A stretch of DNA of 64,000 bases from Azoarcus sp031556475. Lineage in GTDB: Bacteria > Pseudomonadota > Gammaproteobacteria > Burkholderiales > Rhodocyclaceae. Location of the stretch: contig JAVBSY010000074.1 of assembly GCA_031556475.1 (NCBI GenBank), positions 1-64,000 of the forward strand, in the 5' to 3' direction. A model generated the notes under the pieces. The model was not told the origin of the DNA, searched no databases, and saw nothing but the letters and a program-made list of their open reading frames with translations. Below are positions 35,879-44,748 of the stretch, piece after piece; within the stretch, counting starts at the first letter, position 1, and every line of letters starts with the position of its first letter. The translations under genes and the position numbers were made by a program.

Positions 35879-37243
35879 ATGAGTTCAAGAAAGTTCAACA
35901 GCCGCATATGCCGGCTCGCCCTGCTTGGTCTGTTCGCGCTGGCACTGCCGCTGCACGCGGCGCCGGCGAAAAAAGCCGACGCCAAAAAACCCGAGCCGAA
36001 GCCCGAACAAATCCTGCAAATGGAAATTCTCCACAACCTGCCTCCGACCAAGGCCAGTGCGCTGGAGGAACTGGTTCAGCGCTTCAACGCGCAGAACAGT
36101 GGAACCGTTCAGGCGAAATTGGTGGAGCGCGATTGGCGCACCGGAAGCGCACCGCACCTGCTCATCCTGGGCGGCGATGAAGAAGAAGATTTCCTGGCTG
36201 GCAAACCACGCTTCAAACCATTGTACGCCCTGATGAAAGACGCCGGCGTGCCGCTCCAGACCTTGCGCCCGCCAGCGATGATGACACGCACCCCGGTCGA
36301 TACGCAGGGCCGCCTGCTGGCGCTGCCAGTGGGTTTGTCCACCCCGGTGCTGTTCTACAACCGCGACGCGTTCCGTCGCGCGGGACTCAATCCCGATTCG
36401 ACCCAGCTCGGCACCTGGCTCGACCTTCAACATGCCTTGGGACGCCTGGTCGACACGGGGCTGACTTGCCCCTACACGGTATCGGAGCCAGGCCGGGTCA
36501 TGGTCGAAAACCTCAGCGCCTGGCATAACGAGCCGGTCGCCGCAGCGCGCGGCAAGGGCATCCAGCCCTCGTTCAACGGCATGTTCCAGGTCAAGCACGT
36601 GGCGATGATGGCCAGTTGGTATCGTGCCAGCTATCTGCGCATTTTCGACAACGGCGGCGAAGCGGAACAGCGCTTCGCGACCGGAGACTGCGCGGTGATC
36701 GCCGCGCCATCCGCGAGCTGGGCCGACTTCCACCGCAAAGGCGACATGGATATCGGCGTGGTACGCCTGCCCTACTACGACGATTTTCCCGGCGCGCCGC
36801 AAAATACGCTCGCCGACGGACCCGCGATGTGGGCGGCTTCCGGCAAGAAGCCGAACGAATACAAGGCGATGGCGCGCTTCGTCAACTTCTGGCTGCAAGC
36901 GGAAAATCAGGTCGCATGGCAACGCGAAACCGGCTATCTGCCGCTGAACCGTGCCGGCTTGCTGGCCTCGCAGAGCGATCTGCTGGGCGCGGACCTGGAA
37001 AATATCCGTGTTGCCGTGGCACAACTCACCAACAAGCCGACCACGACCGTATCGGCCGCGCAACCGACGATGGAGCGCCAGAACGTGCGCCGCATCATCG
37101 ACGAAGAACTCGCCTTCGTCTGGGCCGATCGCAAGCCGGCCAAGGAAGCACTCGATACCGCCGTGACGCGCGCCAGCCAGCCTGCGGCACGTCCAACCCA
37201 ACCCGTTGCGCAAGCAAGCCAGGCACGTCGCGCAGCCAAATAA
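35879..37243 (+). CDS. Extracellular solute-binding protein, UgpB-like (sn-glycerol-3-phosphate type)
   Basis: The 454-aa protein has a signal peptide (residues 1-27, cut near HAAPA), then a family-1 ABC solute-binding fold. LPVGLSTPVLFYNRDAFRRA is the typical hinge segment of sugar/glycerol-phosphate binding proteins, and FATGDCAVIAAPSASWADFH and VRLPYYDDFPGAPQNTLADG resemble UgpB. The C-terminal tail is basic and Ala/Gln-rich. A phosphodiesterase gene of UgpQ type follows after 13 bases. No permease or ATPase genes (ugpA/E/C) are adjacent, so it is an orphan binding protein that would need a transporter encoded elsewhere. Confidence 0.82.
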   Translation: MSSRKFNSRICRLALLGLFALALPLHAAPAKKADAKKPEPKPEQILQMEILHNLPPTKASALEELVQRFNAQNSGTVQAKLVERDWRTGSAPHLLILGGDEEEDFLAGKPRFKPLYALMKDAGVPLQTLRPPAMMTRTPVDTQGRLLALPVGLSTPVLFYNRDAFRRAGLNPDSTQLGTWLDLQHALGRLVDTGLTCPYTVSEPGRVMVENLSAWHNEPVAAARGKGIQPSFNGMFQVKHVAMMASWYRASYLRIFDNGGEAEQRFATGDCAVIAAPSASWADFHRKGDMDIGVVRLPYYDDFPGAPQNTLADGPAMWAASGKKPNEYKAMARFVNFWLQAENQVAWQRETGYLPLNRAGLLASQSDLLGADLENIRVAVAQLTNKPTTTVSAAQPTMERQNVRRIIDEELAFVWADRKPAKEALDTAVTRASQPAARPTQPVAQASQARRAAK

Positions 37244-37256
37244 CGGCACAAAAAAC

Positions 37257-38021
37257 ATGCACGGCGCGGCGGCATGGCCCTTGCCGCCGATTGTGGCGCA
37301 CCGCTGTGGCGGTGCGCTGGCGCCGGAAAACACCTTGGTCGGACTCGATGTCGCCGCCGCGCAAGGCTGCCGTGGCGTCGAATTCGACGTCATGCTGTCG
37401 GCCGACGGCGTGCCGCTACTGATCCACGATGAAACCCTGGAACGCACCACCGACGGTTGTGGCCGCGTAGCGGCCACCAGCGCCGCCGCGCTGCGCGGTC
37501 TCGATGCCGGCGCCTGGTTCGCGCCCCGCTTTGCCGGAGAGCGCCTGCCGACGCTGGACGAAGCCCTGGCGCGTTGTACCACGCTCGATCTGGCCGTGAA
37601 TATCGAGATCAAGCCCTCTACCGGACACGATGCCGCCACCGGCCGCGCTGTCGGACACTGCCTGCGCCAGAACTGGCGCTCTTTCGCCCCGGGTCTGTTG
37701 CTGTCGTCCTTTTCGCCCGTTGCGTTACTGGCGGCGGCCGAGCAGTGTCCGGAATACCCACGCGGCCTGCTCGTCGAACACATACCAGCGGATTGGCAGG
37801 CGCGCTGCATCGCCGTTGGCGCCATCGCGCTGCATGCCGATACCCGCCATGTCGACGAAGCACTCACCCGCACTGTACGCGCGGCGGGGTACCGGCTCGC
37901 GCTTTACACCGAAAACGATATGGTCAGGATCGCACGGTTGCTGTCCTGGGGCGTGGATTCGATCATCACCGACAACCCCGGCGCAAACTACGGTCTACAA
38001 GGCGTCATCCACACACCATGA
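37257..38021 (+). CDS. ugpQ: Glycerophosphodiester phosphodiesterase (UgpQ-like)
   Basis: The 254-aa cytoplasmic enzyme hydrolyses glycerophosphodiesters to sn-glycerol-3-phosphate and an alcohol. The GDPD signature is complete: VAHRCGGALAPENTL (catalytic His and N/E), VEFDVMLSADGVPLLIHDET (second His, Asp/Glu metal ligands), NIEIKPS and the C-terminal WGVDSIITDNP. No signal peptide is present, as in UgpQ. The pairing with a UgpB-like gene immediately upstream supports a shared role in scavenging phospholipid head groups as a phosphorus source, probably under phosphate starvation; no Pho box was found by eye. Confidence 0.9.
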   Translation: MHGAAAWPLPPIVAHRCGGALAPENTLVGLDVAAAQGCRGVEFDVMLSADGVPLLIHDETLERTTDGCGRVAATSAAALRGLDAGAWFAPRFAGERLPTLDEALARCTTLDLAVNIEIKPSTGHDAATGRAVGHCLRQNWRSFAPGLLLSSFSPVALLAAAEQCPEYPRGLLVEHIPADWQARCIAVGAIALHADTRHVDEALTRTVRAAGYRLALYTENDMVRIARLLSWGVDSIITDNPGANYGLQGVIHTP

Positions 38022-38083
38022 TTGCAACGACTCAAAGCTCATAACACGCTCTGGGCGGCAACGCAGGTTCAGCGTCTCATGGG

Positions 38084-38674
38084 TTATGACGACTTGACCA
38101 GCAATCCACGCAGCAGCAACTCCAAAGCCGTCACGCTTCGCGCCAACCGTGCCTTGCCATCGTCACCATCTGCGATCCAGAACGCTGTTTCCGCCAAGCC
38201 GCCATAAATCTGCGATGCCAGAGCCTGCGAGTCGACCTCGACCACGACACCCTGCTGCATGAGATTGTCGATCAGTCGCTGCATCGACTTGATGCAGTGG
38301 CGTTGCGAGTCCAGCGAAGCGCCACCCAGCACGGCTCTGGCATCGCGCAGCACGATGCGCTGGATTTCCGGTTCAAGTGTCATCTCCAGATAGGCGCGGC
38401 AGCGGTTGCAAAAGCCTTCCCATGCATCTTCAGCCGTGTCAGAGATTGCTTGCAGGCGAGCATCCATCTCTGCGTCGATCTGCGCTACCACCGCGGCTAA
38501 CAGCCCCTTCTTGTCGCCGAAGTGATGGTATAGCGCCCCACGGGTCAAGCTCGCCTGTGCGGTGAGATCGTCCATGGAGGTGTCGGCATAGCCGCGTTCA
38601 CCAAAGACCTTGCGTGCAGTCGCCAACAGCGTGGCCCGGGTTTCTTCCATTTCAGCGCGGGTGCGACGAACCAT
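38084..38674 (-). CDS. TetR family repressor
   Basis: This 196-aa regulator has an N-terminal TetR helix-turn-helix: ARKVFGERGYADTSMDDLT and SLTRGALYHHFGDKKGLLA (about residues 20-58), then a helical ligand-binding core resembling TtgR/AcrR relatives. The start at 38674 is preferred over the ATG three bases earlier because GGAGAG is better spaced. It is divergent from an MFS efflux gene, and two palindromes lie between them, so the repressor is likely a local autoregulated drug-efflux switch. Confidence 0.93.
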   Translation of the reverse strand: MVRRTRAEMEETRATLLATARKVFGERGYADTSMDDLTAQASLTRGALYHHFGDKKGLLAAVVAQIDAEMDARLQAISDTAEDAWEGFCNRCRAYLEMTLEPEIQRIVLRDARAVLGGASLDSQRHCIKSMQRLIDNLMQQGVVVEVDSQALASQIYGGLAETAFWIADGDDGKARLARSVTALELLLRGLLVKSS

Positions 38675-38709
38675 CATCTCTCCTTTACATACGAATTATA
38701 CGATTATTT

Positions 38710-38759
38710 ACATTCACGCCGTATGAATGTATGGTTATATACATACAGAACGTATGTAT
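38710..38759. promoter_or_regulatory. Two palindromic operators in the tetR-MFS intergenic region
   Basis: Palindrome 1 is acattca-N7-tgaatgt (38710-38730). Palindrome 2 is atacatac-N5-gtatgtat (38739-38759). Both lie in the AT-rich interval between the divergent genes, where TetR-family operators usually sit, and the half-sites are perfect. A third partial element (acatacgaatt, 38687-38697) is near the tetR ribosome site. Confidence 0.65.
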
Positions 38760-38809
38760 TGTCTCGACACCTCACCGCTATGGCAAGCGTGGACCTACTG
38801 GAGAGCGAG

Positions 38810-40018
38810 ATGGCCAGCCCTTACCGAGAACTTTTTGCTACCCCCGGCGCCAAGGGCTTCGCCCTGGCTGGTCTGCTGGCGCGGATTTCGCTGCCCATGA
38901 CCGGTATCGGCATTATCACCATGCTGGCGCAACTACGCGGCAGCTACGCGCTAGCCGGTGCTGTGTCGGCAACCTTCGTGATGACCTATGCGCTACTGTC
39001 GCCACAGGTCTCCCGTCTGGTGGACCGTCATGGGCAAAGCCGCGTTTTGCCCGCGGCGACGGCCATCAGCGTCATCGGTATGCTGTTTCTGCTCGCTTGT
39101 TCCTGGCGACAGGCACCGGACTGGACCTTATTCGTCGGAGCTCTGCTGGCGGGATTCATGCCCAGCATGTCGGCGATGGTGCGGGCTCGCTGGACGGCGA
39201 TTTATCGGGGGCGGCCACGACTGCAGACGGCATATGCACTGGAAACGGTGCTGGATGAAGTGACCTTCATCGCCGGGCCGCCTTTGTCAGTGGGTTTGTC
39301 CGTGGCGGTGTTTCCCCTGGCCGGCCCCATGGCGGCTGCAGTGCTGTTGGCTCTTGGCGTGCTGACGCTGATAGCGCAGCGCCGTACGGAGCCTCCGGTC
39401 GAAGCACAGAATGGCACCGCAAATCGTTCCGGATCGGTCATCCGGTTGGCGAATGTGCGCTTGCTGACGCTGTTAATGGTGGCGATGGGTGTCATTGTCG
39501 GCACGGTAGATATCGTCAGCGTGGCCTTCGCCGCGCAATTGGGGCAGCCGGCTGCTGCCAGTCTGGTTCTGTCGGCCTATGCCGTGGGTTCGTGTCTGGC
39601 CGGTCTGCTGTTCGGCGCATTCAAGTGGCAAACCCCATTGCACCGCTTGCTCTTGCTGGGAGGGTTGGCAACGGCTGCGACCACCCTGCCCCTGCTGCTG
39701 GCAAGCAACATTCCCGCACTGGCCTCCGCCGTGCTGGTGGCCGGCATGTTCTTTGCACCCACGATGATCGTGGCGATGTCTCTGGTCGAGCGGATGGTGC
39801 CGGAGCGGCAGTTGACCGAAGGTATGACATGGCTGCTGGCGGGGCTGAATATCGGAGTGGCACTGGGCGCAGCGGTGTCTGGTCAGGTGGTGGATGACGA
39901 AGGAGCGCGAGCCGGATTCACAGTGGCTCTGTGCGCAGGGGTTTTGGTGTTGTTGATAGCGCTTTGGGGCCATCAACGTTTGCGGGTTCATACCGCGCCA
40001 GTTCCCGATGCCGCATGA
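38810..40018 (+). CDS. MFS transporter, probable drug efflux
   Basis: The 402-aa inner-membrane protein has about twelve hydrophobic segments and a MFS motif-A-like RLVDRHGQSRVLPAATA after the second helix. It also shows LETVLDEVTFIAGPPLSVGL in the fifth helix. The start at 38810 has GGAGAGCGAG directly upstream; an earlier ATG (38780) lacks one. Divergence from a TetR repressor with operator palindromes between them suggests induction by its substrate, which cannot be named. Confidence 0.9.
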   Translation: MASPYRELFATPGAKGFALAGLLARISLPMTGIGIITMLAQLRGSYALAGAVSATFVMTYALLSPQVSRLVDRHGQSRVLPAATAISVIGMLFLLACSWRQAPDWTLFVGALLAGFMPSMSAMVRARWTAIYRGRPRLQTAYALETVLDEVTFIAGPPLSVGLSVAVFPLAGPMAAAVLLALGVLTLIAQRRTEPPVEAQNGTANRSGSVIRLANVRLLTLLMVAMGVIVGTVDIVSVAFAAQLGQPAAASLVLSAYAVGSCLAGLLFGAFKWQTPLHRLLLLGGLATAATTLPLLLASNIPALASAVLVAGMFFAPTMIVAMSLVERMVPERQLTEGMTWLLAGLNIGVALGAAVSGQVVDDEGARAGFTVALCAGVLVLLIALWGHQRLRVHTAPVPDAA

Positions 40019-40060
40019 TTCCGGCAAAGCCTGAAAAGAAACGACCGCCCCACAGCGCGT

Positions 40061-40312
40061 TTATTGCTCCCGCGCTACCTGGCCGCTCGTGGCTTCTTCG
40101 ATCTGCTTGCGCTGCTGTTCGATGTGCTGGGCCTGCATCTGCTCGACGGCCTTGCCGACCGCTTCCACCTGCTGGCTCGGCGTTGCATCCCGCGGCACGT
40201 CGATGCCCACCTGGCGCGCCGCATCGCCGACGGCATCGGTCTGCGACCGGAGCGAAGTCACGGCCAACCACCCGACAACGGCCAACACAATCAGGATAAG
40301 AATCAAGCGCAT
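40061..40312 (-). CDS. 83-aa membrane-anchored protein, uncharacterised
   Basis: The product starts MRLILILIVLAVVGWLAVTS, a single membrane anchor, followed by a soluble Gln/Ala/Val-rich helix-forming part (PSQQVEAVGKAVEQMQAQ, EQQRKQIEEATSG) with coiled-coil potential. GGAG lies 10 bases before the start. There are no cysteines. No family is recognised. It diverges from ispB with a 265-bp intergenic region and converges with the MFS gene. Confidence 0.65.
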   Translation of the reverse strand: MRLILILIVLAVVGWLAVTSLRSQTDAVGDAARQVGIDVPRDATPSQQVEAVGKAVEQMQAQHIEQQRKQIEEATSGQVAREQ

Positions 40313-40577
40313 GGGTGAAATACTCCGATAAGCTGGTGAGTCCAGTGTAAAGCGGCTACGCGACCGGGACAATCGTATGGGATAAGCGCACGCCTGACGA
40401 ATCGGCCGCTTTCCATGCCCCCTGCAGCGCGTTTTCGCAAATCCGCGGCCGTTGCGACCGCACCACGCCCCTTCCAGGAAAAATGGGGGGCACGCCCCCA
40501 CTTTGCCGACCGTCCTTGACGGGGCGGACGGGCGCCCCCTACCATCCGACTCTTTCCGCCAACGGTCCCCTTTTCTC

Positions 40578-41546
40578 GTGTCCGTCCAGCAGATTTTCGC
40601 GCCGATCGCCGCAGACATGCAGGCGGTCGATGAGGTCATTCGCCGCTCGCTCCATTCCGACGTGGTGTTGATCCGCCAGGTGGCGGAATACATCATCAAC
40701 AGCGGTGGCAAGCGCCTCCGACCCGCCCTGGTGTTGTTCGCCGCAGGGGCCGTGGGCTACGAGGGCAGGCGGCATCATGAACTGGCCGCGGTGATCGAAT
40801 TCATCCACACCGCCACGCTGCTGCACGACGACGTGGTGGACGAATCGGAACTTCGACGCGGCAATCAAACCGCCAACGCGCTGTTCGGTAACGCCGCCTC
40901 CGTGCTGGTAGGCGACTTTCTCTACACCCGCGCCTTCCAGATGATGGTGGGCGTGGACAGCATGCGCGTCATGCAGGTGCTGGCCGACGCCACCAATATC
41001 ATCGCCGAGGGCGAAGTGCTGCAGTTGCTCAACTGCCACAACGCGGACGTCGGCATCAACGATTACCTGCGGGTGATCCGCTACAAGACCGCCAAGCTGT
41101 TCGAGGCTGCGGCGCGCCTGGGCGGCATTCTCGGCGGCGTGGACGAAATCCTGGAAAACAGCCTGGCCGCCTTCGGCATGCACCTGGGCACGGCCTTCCA
41201 GTTGATCGACGACGTGCTCGACTACTCTGCCGAAGAAGCCATTACCGGCAAACACCTGGGCGACGATCTCGCCGAGGGCAAACCTACCCTGCCGCTGATC
41301 TATGTCATGGAGCACGGCACAACCGAGCAAGCCGCACTGGTACGCAGGGCCATCGAGACCGGTGGCCGCGACGATTTCGCGGCCGTGCTCGTGGCCGTGC
41401 AGCAAACTGGCGCGCTGGACGAAGCACGCCGCTACGCGGCGACGGAAACACGACTCGCAATGGAGGCGATTAAGCTGCTTCCTCCTTCCAATTTCAAAGA
41501 AGCGCTGCTAAAATTAGCAGACTTTGCAGTCGTCAGAGATCACTGA
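40578..41546 (+). CDS. ispB: Octaprenyl/polyprenyl diphosphate synthase
   Basis: IspB elongates isopentenyl units to the long side chain of ubiquinone. The 322-aa all-helical protein has FARM motif HDDVVDESELRRG (DDxxD-type, about residues 84-96) and SARM motif LIDDVLDYS (about 210-218), plus GGKRLRPALVLF near 43-54. The GTG at 40578 gives the normal family length (E. coli 323 aa) and opens SVQQIFAPIAADM; longer upstream extension is not conserved in type. It is followed by tRNA-Pro. An adjacent rplU/rpmA (common neighbours of ispB) is not next to it here. Confidence 0.92.
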   Translation: MSVQQIFAPIAADMQAVDEVIRRSLHSDVVLIRQVAEYIINSGGKRLRPALVLFAAGAVGYEGRRHHELAAVIEFIHTATLLHDDVVDESELRRGNQTANALFGNAASVLVGDFLYTRAFQMMVGVDSMRVMQVLADATNIIAEGEVLQLLNCHNADVGINDYLRVIRYKTAKLFEAAARLGGILGGVDEILENSLAAFGMHLGTAFQLIDDVLDYSAEEAITGKHLGDDLAEGKPTLPLIYVMEHGTTEQAALVRRAIETGGRDDFAAVLVAVQQTGALDEARRYAATETRLAMEAIKLLPPSNFKEALLKLADFAVVRDH

Positions 41547-41625
41547 CCGAAACAACTGATTATCGTCGTTTCGGCAAACCGCGAAGAAAAGCAGTTCAAG
41601 CAATAACAGTAGTAACCAACCAACT

Positions 41626-41702
41626 CGGGGAATAGCTCAGCCTGGTAGAGCACTGCGTTCGGGACGCAGGGGCCGGAGGTTCGAATCCTCTTTCCCCGAC
41701 CA
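41626..41702 (+). tRNA. proK: tRNA-Pro (anticodon CGG)
   Basis: A 77-nt cloverleaf: acceptor cggggaa (41626-41632) pairs with ttccccg (41692-41698), discriminator A, encoded CCA (41700-41702). The anticodon stem ctgcg/cgcag holds loop ttcggga with anticodon CGG, reading CCG codons. The T-arm has the usual ggaggttcgaatcctc. A hairpin terminator follows. Confidence 0.96.
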
Positions 41703-41717
41703 AGATTCAAAGCGAAG

Positions 41718-41742
41718 CGGCCACTCATCGAGTGGCCGTTTT
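41718..41742 (+). terminator. Rho-independent terminator after tRNA-Pro
   Basis: Stem cggccact / agtggccg (8 bp) with a 5-base loop is followed directly by TTTT, 15 bases past the tRNA 3' end. Confidence 0.85.
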
Positions 41743-42000
41743 GCTTTACGCGTGCCCACCGCTCCGCCCTGTCCCTTGAACAGCGGCAGATCCTCCTTCC
41801 GAACCACCGTATTCATCGCCCGCCCTCCGCCCGAAATGGGTAAGCCACGTCTAAAAAAGGCGCGTCGGACTTGCTAGCATGACGTGCCGTTGCGCCGTTT
41901 TTTCACGAGAAACAGGTTCGGCGCCTGGAGCGTTGTCACGCGGTTTGCGCTCCCACAACGCTTCTCATGCAATCGAAACCCACTGGAGGCCCGCCGCTCC

Positions 42001-43335
42001 ATGGTCAGACGCAATGGAGTACTCCTGGACAGTACAGGTGCCGTCAGCACGGCGCTGACGGCATTGCAACTGCCGGCGTGGGATTTCCAGGTCGCGGCGA
42101 CAGTGGAAGGTGCACGCCGATTGTTATCGACGTGTACCGCACGTGTCGGTCTCATGGCGTTCGACGACAAACAGCCGTGGCCGCCGCAAAGCGTCGAATC
42201 CCTGCTCGCTTGCCATGACATCGAATGGATCGCCGTGTTCGGCAAGAATTTGCACGGCAGTCAGGCGCTGGCACCGCCGGTGCTGAAAAGCTTCCACGAT
42301 TTCCACTCACTGCCACTGGATCGCGAGCGCCTCGAGATCACGCTCGGGCACGCTCACGGTAAAGCGATGGCGTGTTGCCGCGACAAGGCATGCGAACGCG
42401 ATGGCGCACGCTACGGCATGGACGGACACAGCCTGGAAATGCTGCGGCTGTATCGCCAGATCGATCGCATCGTCGCTGTCGACGCGCCTGTACTGATCGG
42501 CGGCGAATCGGGCACCGGCAAGGATCTGGTGGCCCGCGCGATCCATGCGCATTCGGCACGCGCACGCGGCCCCTTCATCGCAATGAACTGCGGAGCGATC
42601 GCCCCCAATCTGATCCATTCGGAGCTGTTCGGCTATGAACGCGGCGCTTTCACCGGCGCCAGCCAACGCAAGATCGGCAATATCGAGGCAGCCAACGACG
42701 GGGTACTGTTCCTCGACGAGATCGGCGACCTGCCCTTGGATCTGCAGGCGAACCTGCTGCGTTTCCTGCAGGAAAAAACCATCGTGCGCGTCGGCGCGAC
42801 CGAACGGCTGCGAATGAACGTGCGGGTGATCGCCGCCACGCACGTCGATCTGGACCGCGCCGTTGCCGAAGGCCGCTTCCGCGAAGACTTGTATTACCGC
42901 CTCAATGTACTCCACCTCAAGGTGCCGCCGTTGCGCGAGCGCAAGGACGACATCCCGCCGCTGGTCCAGGCCGTCTTCGCCCACAACCTGGAGCAGAAAA
43001 GCCCGCAATTGAAAGGATTCGGCTCCGAAGCCTTGCAGGCGATGCTCGAATACGACTGGCCGGGCAATGTGCGCGAACTCATCAACCGCGTGCAGCACGC
43101 GATGATCATGAGCGAAAACAAACTCGCCAGCGCCGCCGACCTCGGCCTGCCGCCGGGAGGCGACAACGGCATCGCGGCACCCACGCTGGACGAAGTGCGT
43201 GCCTCGGCCGAGCGCACGATCATCGAGAACAGCCTCAAGAAGTACCAGAACAACGTTTCCGAAACCGCGCGTCAGTTGGGCGTATCCCGCGTCACCCTCT
43301 ACCGCATGATCGACCGCCTGAAGATCGTGCTCTGA
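42001..43335 (+). CDS. Sigma-54-dependent transcriptional activator (VpsR/FleQ-like)
   Basis: The 444-aa regulator has an N-terminal pseudo-receiver-like domain (residues 1-125) that keeps no obvious phosphoacceptor pocket, as in the VpsR group. The central AAA+ domain has Walker A GGESGTGKD (168-176), the sigma-54 contact loop GAFTGA (215-220), Walker B VLFLDEIGDLP and NVRELINR (sensor region). A C-terminal Fis-type HTH (SETARQLGVSRVTLYRM) completes it. VpsR relatives control exopolysaccharide in response to c-di-GMP. It precedes an outer-membrane protein gene by 72 bases. A 258-bp interval upstream (41743-42000) holds no other gene; an in-frame GTG at 41884 is a less likely start. Confidence 0.9.
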   Translation: MVRRNGVLLDSTGAVSTALTALQLPAWDFQVAATVEGARRLLSTCTARVGLMAFDDKQPWPPQSVESLLACHDIEWIAVFGKNLHGSQALAPPVLKSFHDFHSLPLDRERLEITLGHAHGKAMACCRDKACERDGARYGMDGHSLEMLRLYRQIDRIVAVDAPVLIGGESGTGKDLVARAIHAHSARARGPFIAMNCGAIAPNLIHSELFGYERGAFTGASQRKIGNIEAANDGVLFLDEIGDLPLDLQANLLRFLQEKTIVRVGATERLRMNVRVIAATHVDLDRAVAEGRFREDLYYRLNVLHLKVPPLRERKDDIPPLVQAVFAHNLEQKSPQLKGFGSEALQAMLEYDWPGNVRELINRVQHAMIMSENKLASAADLGLPPGGDNGIAAPTLDEVRASAERTIIENSLKKYQNNVSETARQLGVSRVTLYRMIDRLKIVL

Positions 43336-43407
43336 AGAAAAGCACCGAGAACATCGCGGCCACCCGCGTGGGTCCTTGCACGCCGCCGCCCGACAGGAGA
43401 CAACAAG

Positions 43408-44721
43408 ATGAGGTCACCCCTGCGTCTGGCCGGGAAAATGACATTGAAATCGAGCGTGGCCGGGTTGCTGCTCGCCGCTGCGGGGCCGGCAAGCCTGGCA
43501 GCGGAAGAAAGCGGGAACGCACTGGAGCAACTCCGCCAGCAGATCGACGCACAAACGCAGGAAATCGAACGACTCAAACGCAACATCGCGCAGCAGGAAG
43601 CAGCCGTCAAGGCACTGCGCACGACACTGGGTGGTCTACGCGGGCGCGGCGCCGACGCGGGTGACAACGCCAAACCGACATCGATAGCCCAGGCACCAGC
43701 CACAACGGCCGATACCGCGCCGGAACCGGTCGGCCAGGCGCCCGAACGCCCCACCCGCCCGCCCGAGGTCGCACCCATTTTCGAACAGCCTGGCGTACTC
43801 ACGCAGCCGGGCCAATGGATCGTCGAGCCTTCACTGCAATACGCCTATTCCTCCAGCAACCGCGTCGCGCTGGTGGGCTACACGGTGATTCCGGCCATTC
43901 TCATCGGCCTGATCGACGTGCGCCAAGTCAAGCAGAACACCTTCACCGCCAATCTCGCCGTGCGCCGAGGCATCACCAATCGCTTCGAAATGGAAGCGCG
44001 CGTCCCCTATGTCTATCGTTTCGACTCCTATCTCGGGCGGGAAATCGCCTCCCCCGACAGGGTCAATGAAATCCTGACCGACGTAGACGGCAAGAACATC
44101 GGCGATGCCGAACTGATCGGCCGCTACCAACTGAACGACGGCGGCAACGACAGCCCCTACTACATCGCCTCCCTGCGCTTCAAGTCGCGCACCGGCAAGG
44201 ACCCGTTCGAGGTACGCACCAATTTCACGATAGATGGCGCACGGCTCACCGGCGGGCAGGAAGAACTGCCCACCGGCTCGGGTTTCTACCTGCTGCAACC
44301 GGGATTGACCGTGCTGGTTCCTTCCGATCCGGCGGTGTTCTTCGGCGGTATCAGCTACCAATACAGCTTTGCGCGCGACAACGTGCGCGCCAATACCGTC
44401 GGCGCCGAACTGGAATACAAGCACATCCAGCCCGGCGGCGTGTTCGGCTTCAACTTCGGCATGGGCCTGGCGCTGAACGAGCGCTCCTCGTTCAGCATCG
44501 GCTACGACCATCTGTCGGTCGGCAAGACGGAAAGCTCGATCCTGCGCAGCGACGGCAGTTCCTATTCGGTACCGGGCGTGCGCATTCAACTGGGCACCCT
44601 GCTGCTGGGTTATTCCTATCGCCTGAGCACGCAGCAGACGATCAACCTGTCGCTCGGCATCGGCGTGACCCGAGACACGCCGGACATGCAGCTCACGTTG
44701 CGCGTGCCATTCACACTTTGA
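43408..44721 (+). CDS. Outer-membrane beta-barrel protein with coiled-coil N-terminus
   Basis: The 437-aa exported protein has a signal peptide (KSSVAGLLLAAAGPASLAAEE, cut near residue 32), a coiled-coil segment (LEQLRQQIDAQTQEIERLKRN, with heptad spacing), a Pro/Ala/Thr linker, and a C-terminal domain of alternating amphipathic strands (YSSSNRVAL, YQYSFARDN, IGYDHLSVG) that ends in Phe-Thr-Leu, like a porin terminus. Only a weak, signal peptide-supported OMP call can be made. CGACAGGAGACAACAAG precedes the start. It sits downstream of the sigma-54 activator, but I found no -24/-12 promoter between them. Confidence 0.75.
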   Translation: MRSPLRLAGKMTLKSSVAGLLLAAAGPASLAAEESGNALEQLRQQIDAQTQEIERLKRNIAQQEAAVKALRTTLGGLRGRGADAGDNAKPTSIAQAPATTADTAPEPVGQAPERPTRPPEVAPIFEQPGVLTQPGQWIVEPSLQYAYSSSNRVALVGYTVIPAILIGLIDVRQVKQNTFTANLAVRRGITNRFEMEARVPYVYRFDSYLGREIASPDRVNEILTDVDGKNIGDAELIGRYQLNDGGNDSPYYIASLRFKSRTGKDPFEVRTNFTIDGARLTGGQEELPTGSGFYLLQPGLTVLVPSDPAVFFGGISYQYSFARDNVRANTVGAELEYKHIQPGGVFGFNFGMGLALNERSSFSIGYDHLSVGKTESSILRSDGSSYSVPGVRIQLGTLLLGYSYRLSTQQTINLSLGIGVTRDTPDMQLTLRVPFTL

Positions 44722-44748
44722 ACCGCGCCGCGCCAATGCGCGGCCAGG

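Noticed and set aside
41540..41728. Minus-strand open frame over the tRNA region
   Set aside because: The tRNA-Pro cloverleaf explains the sequence; the peptide has no similarity.
43336..43407. Possible sigma-54 promoter (tgggtccttgca) before the OMP gene
   Set aside because: The GG-GC spacing is too short for a -24/-12 element.
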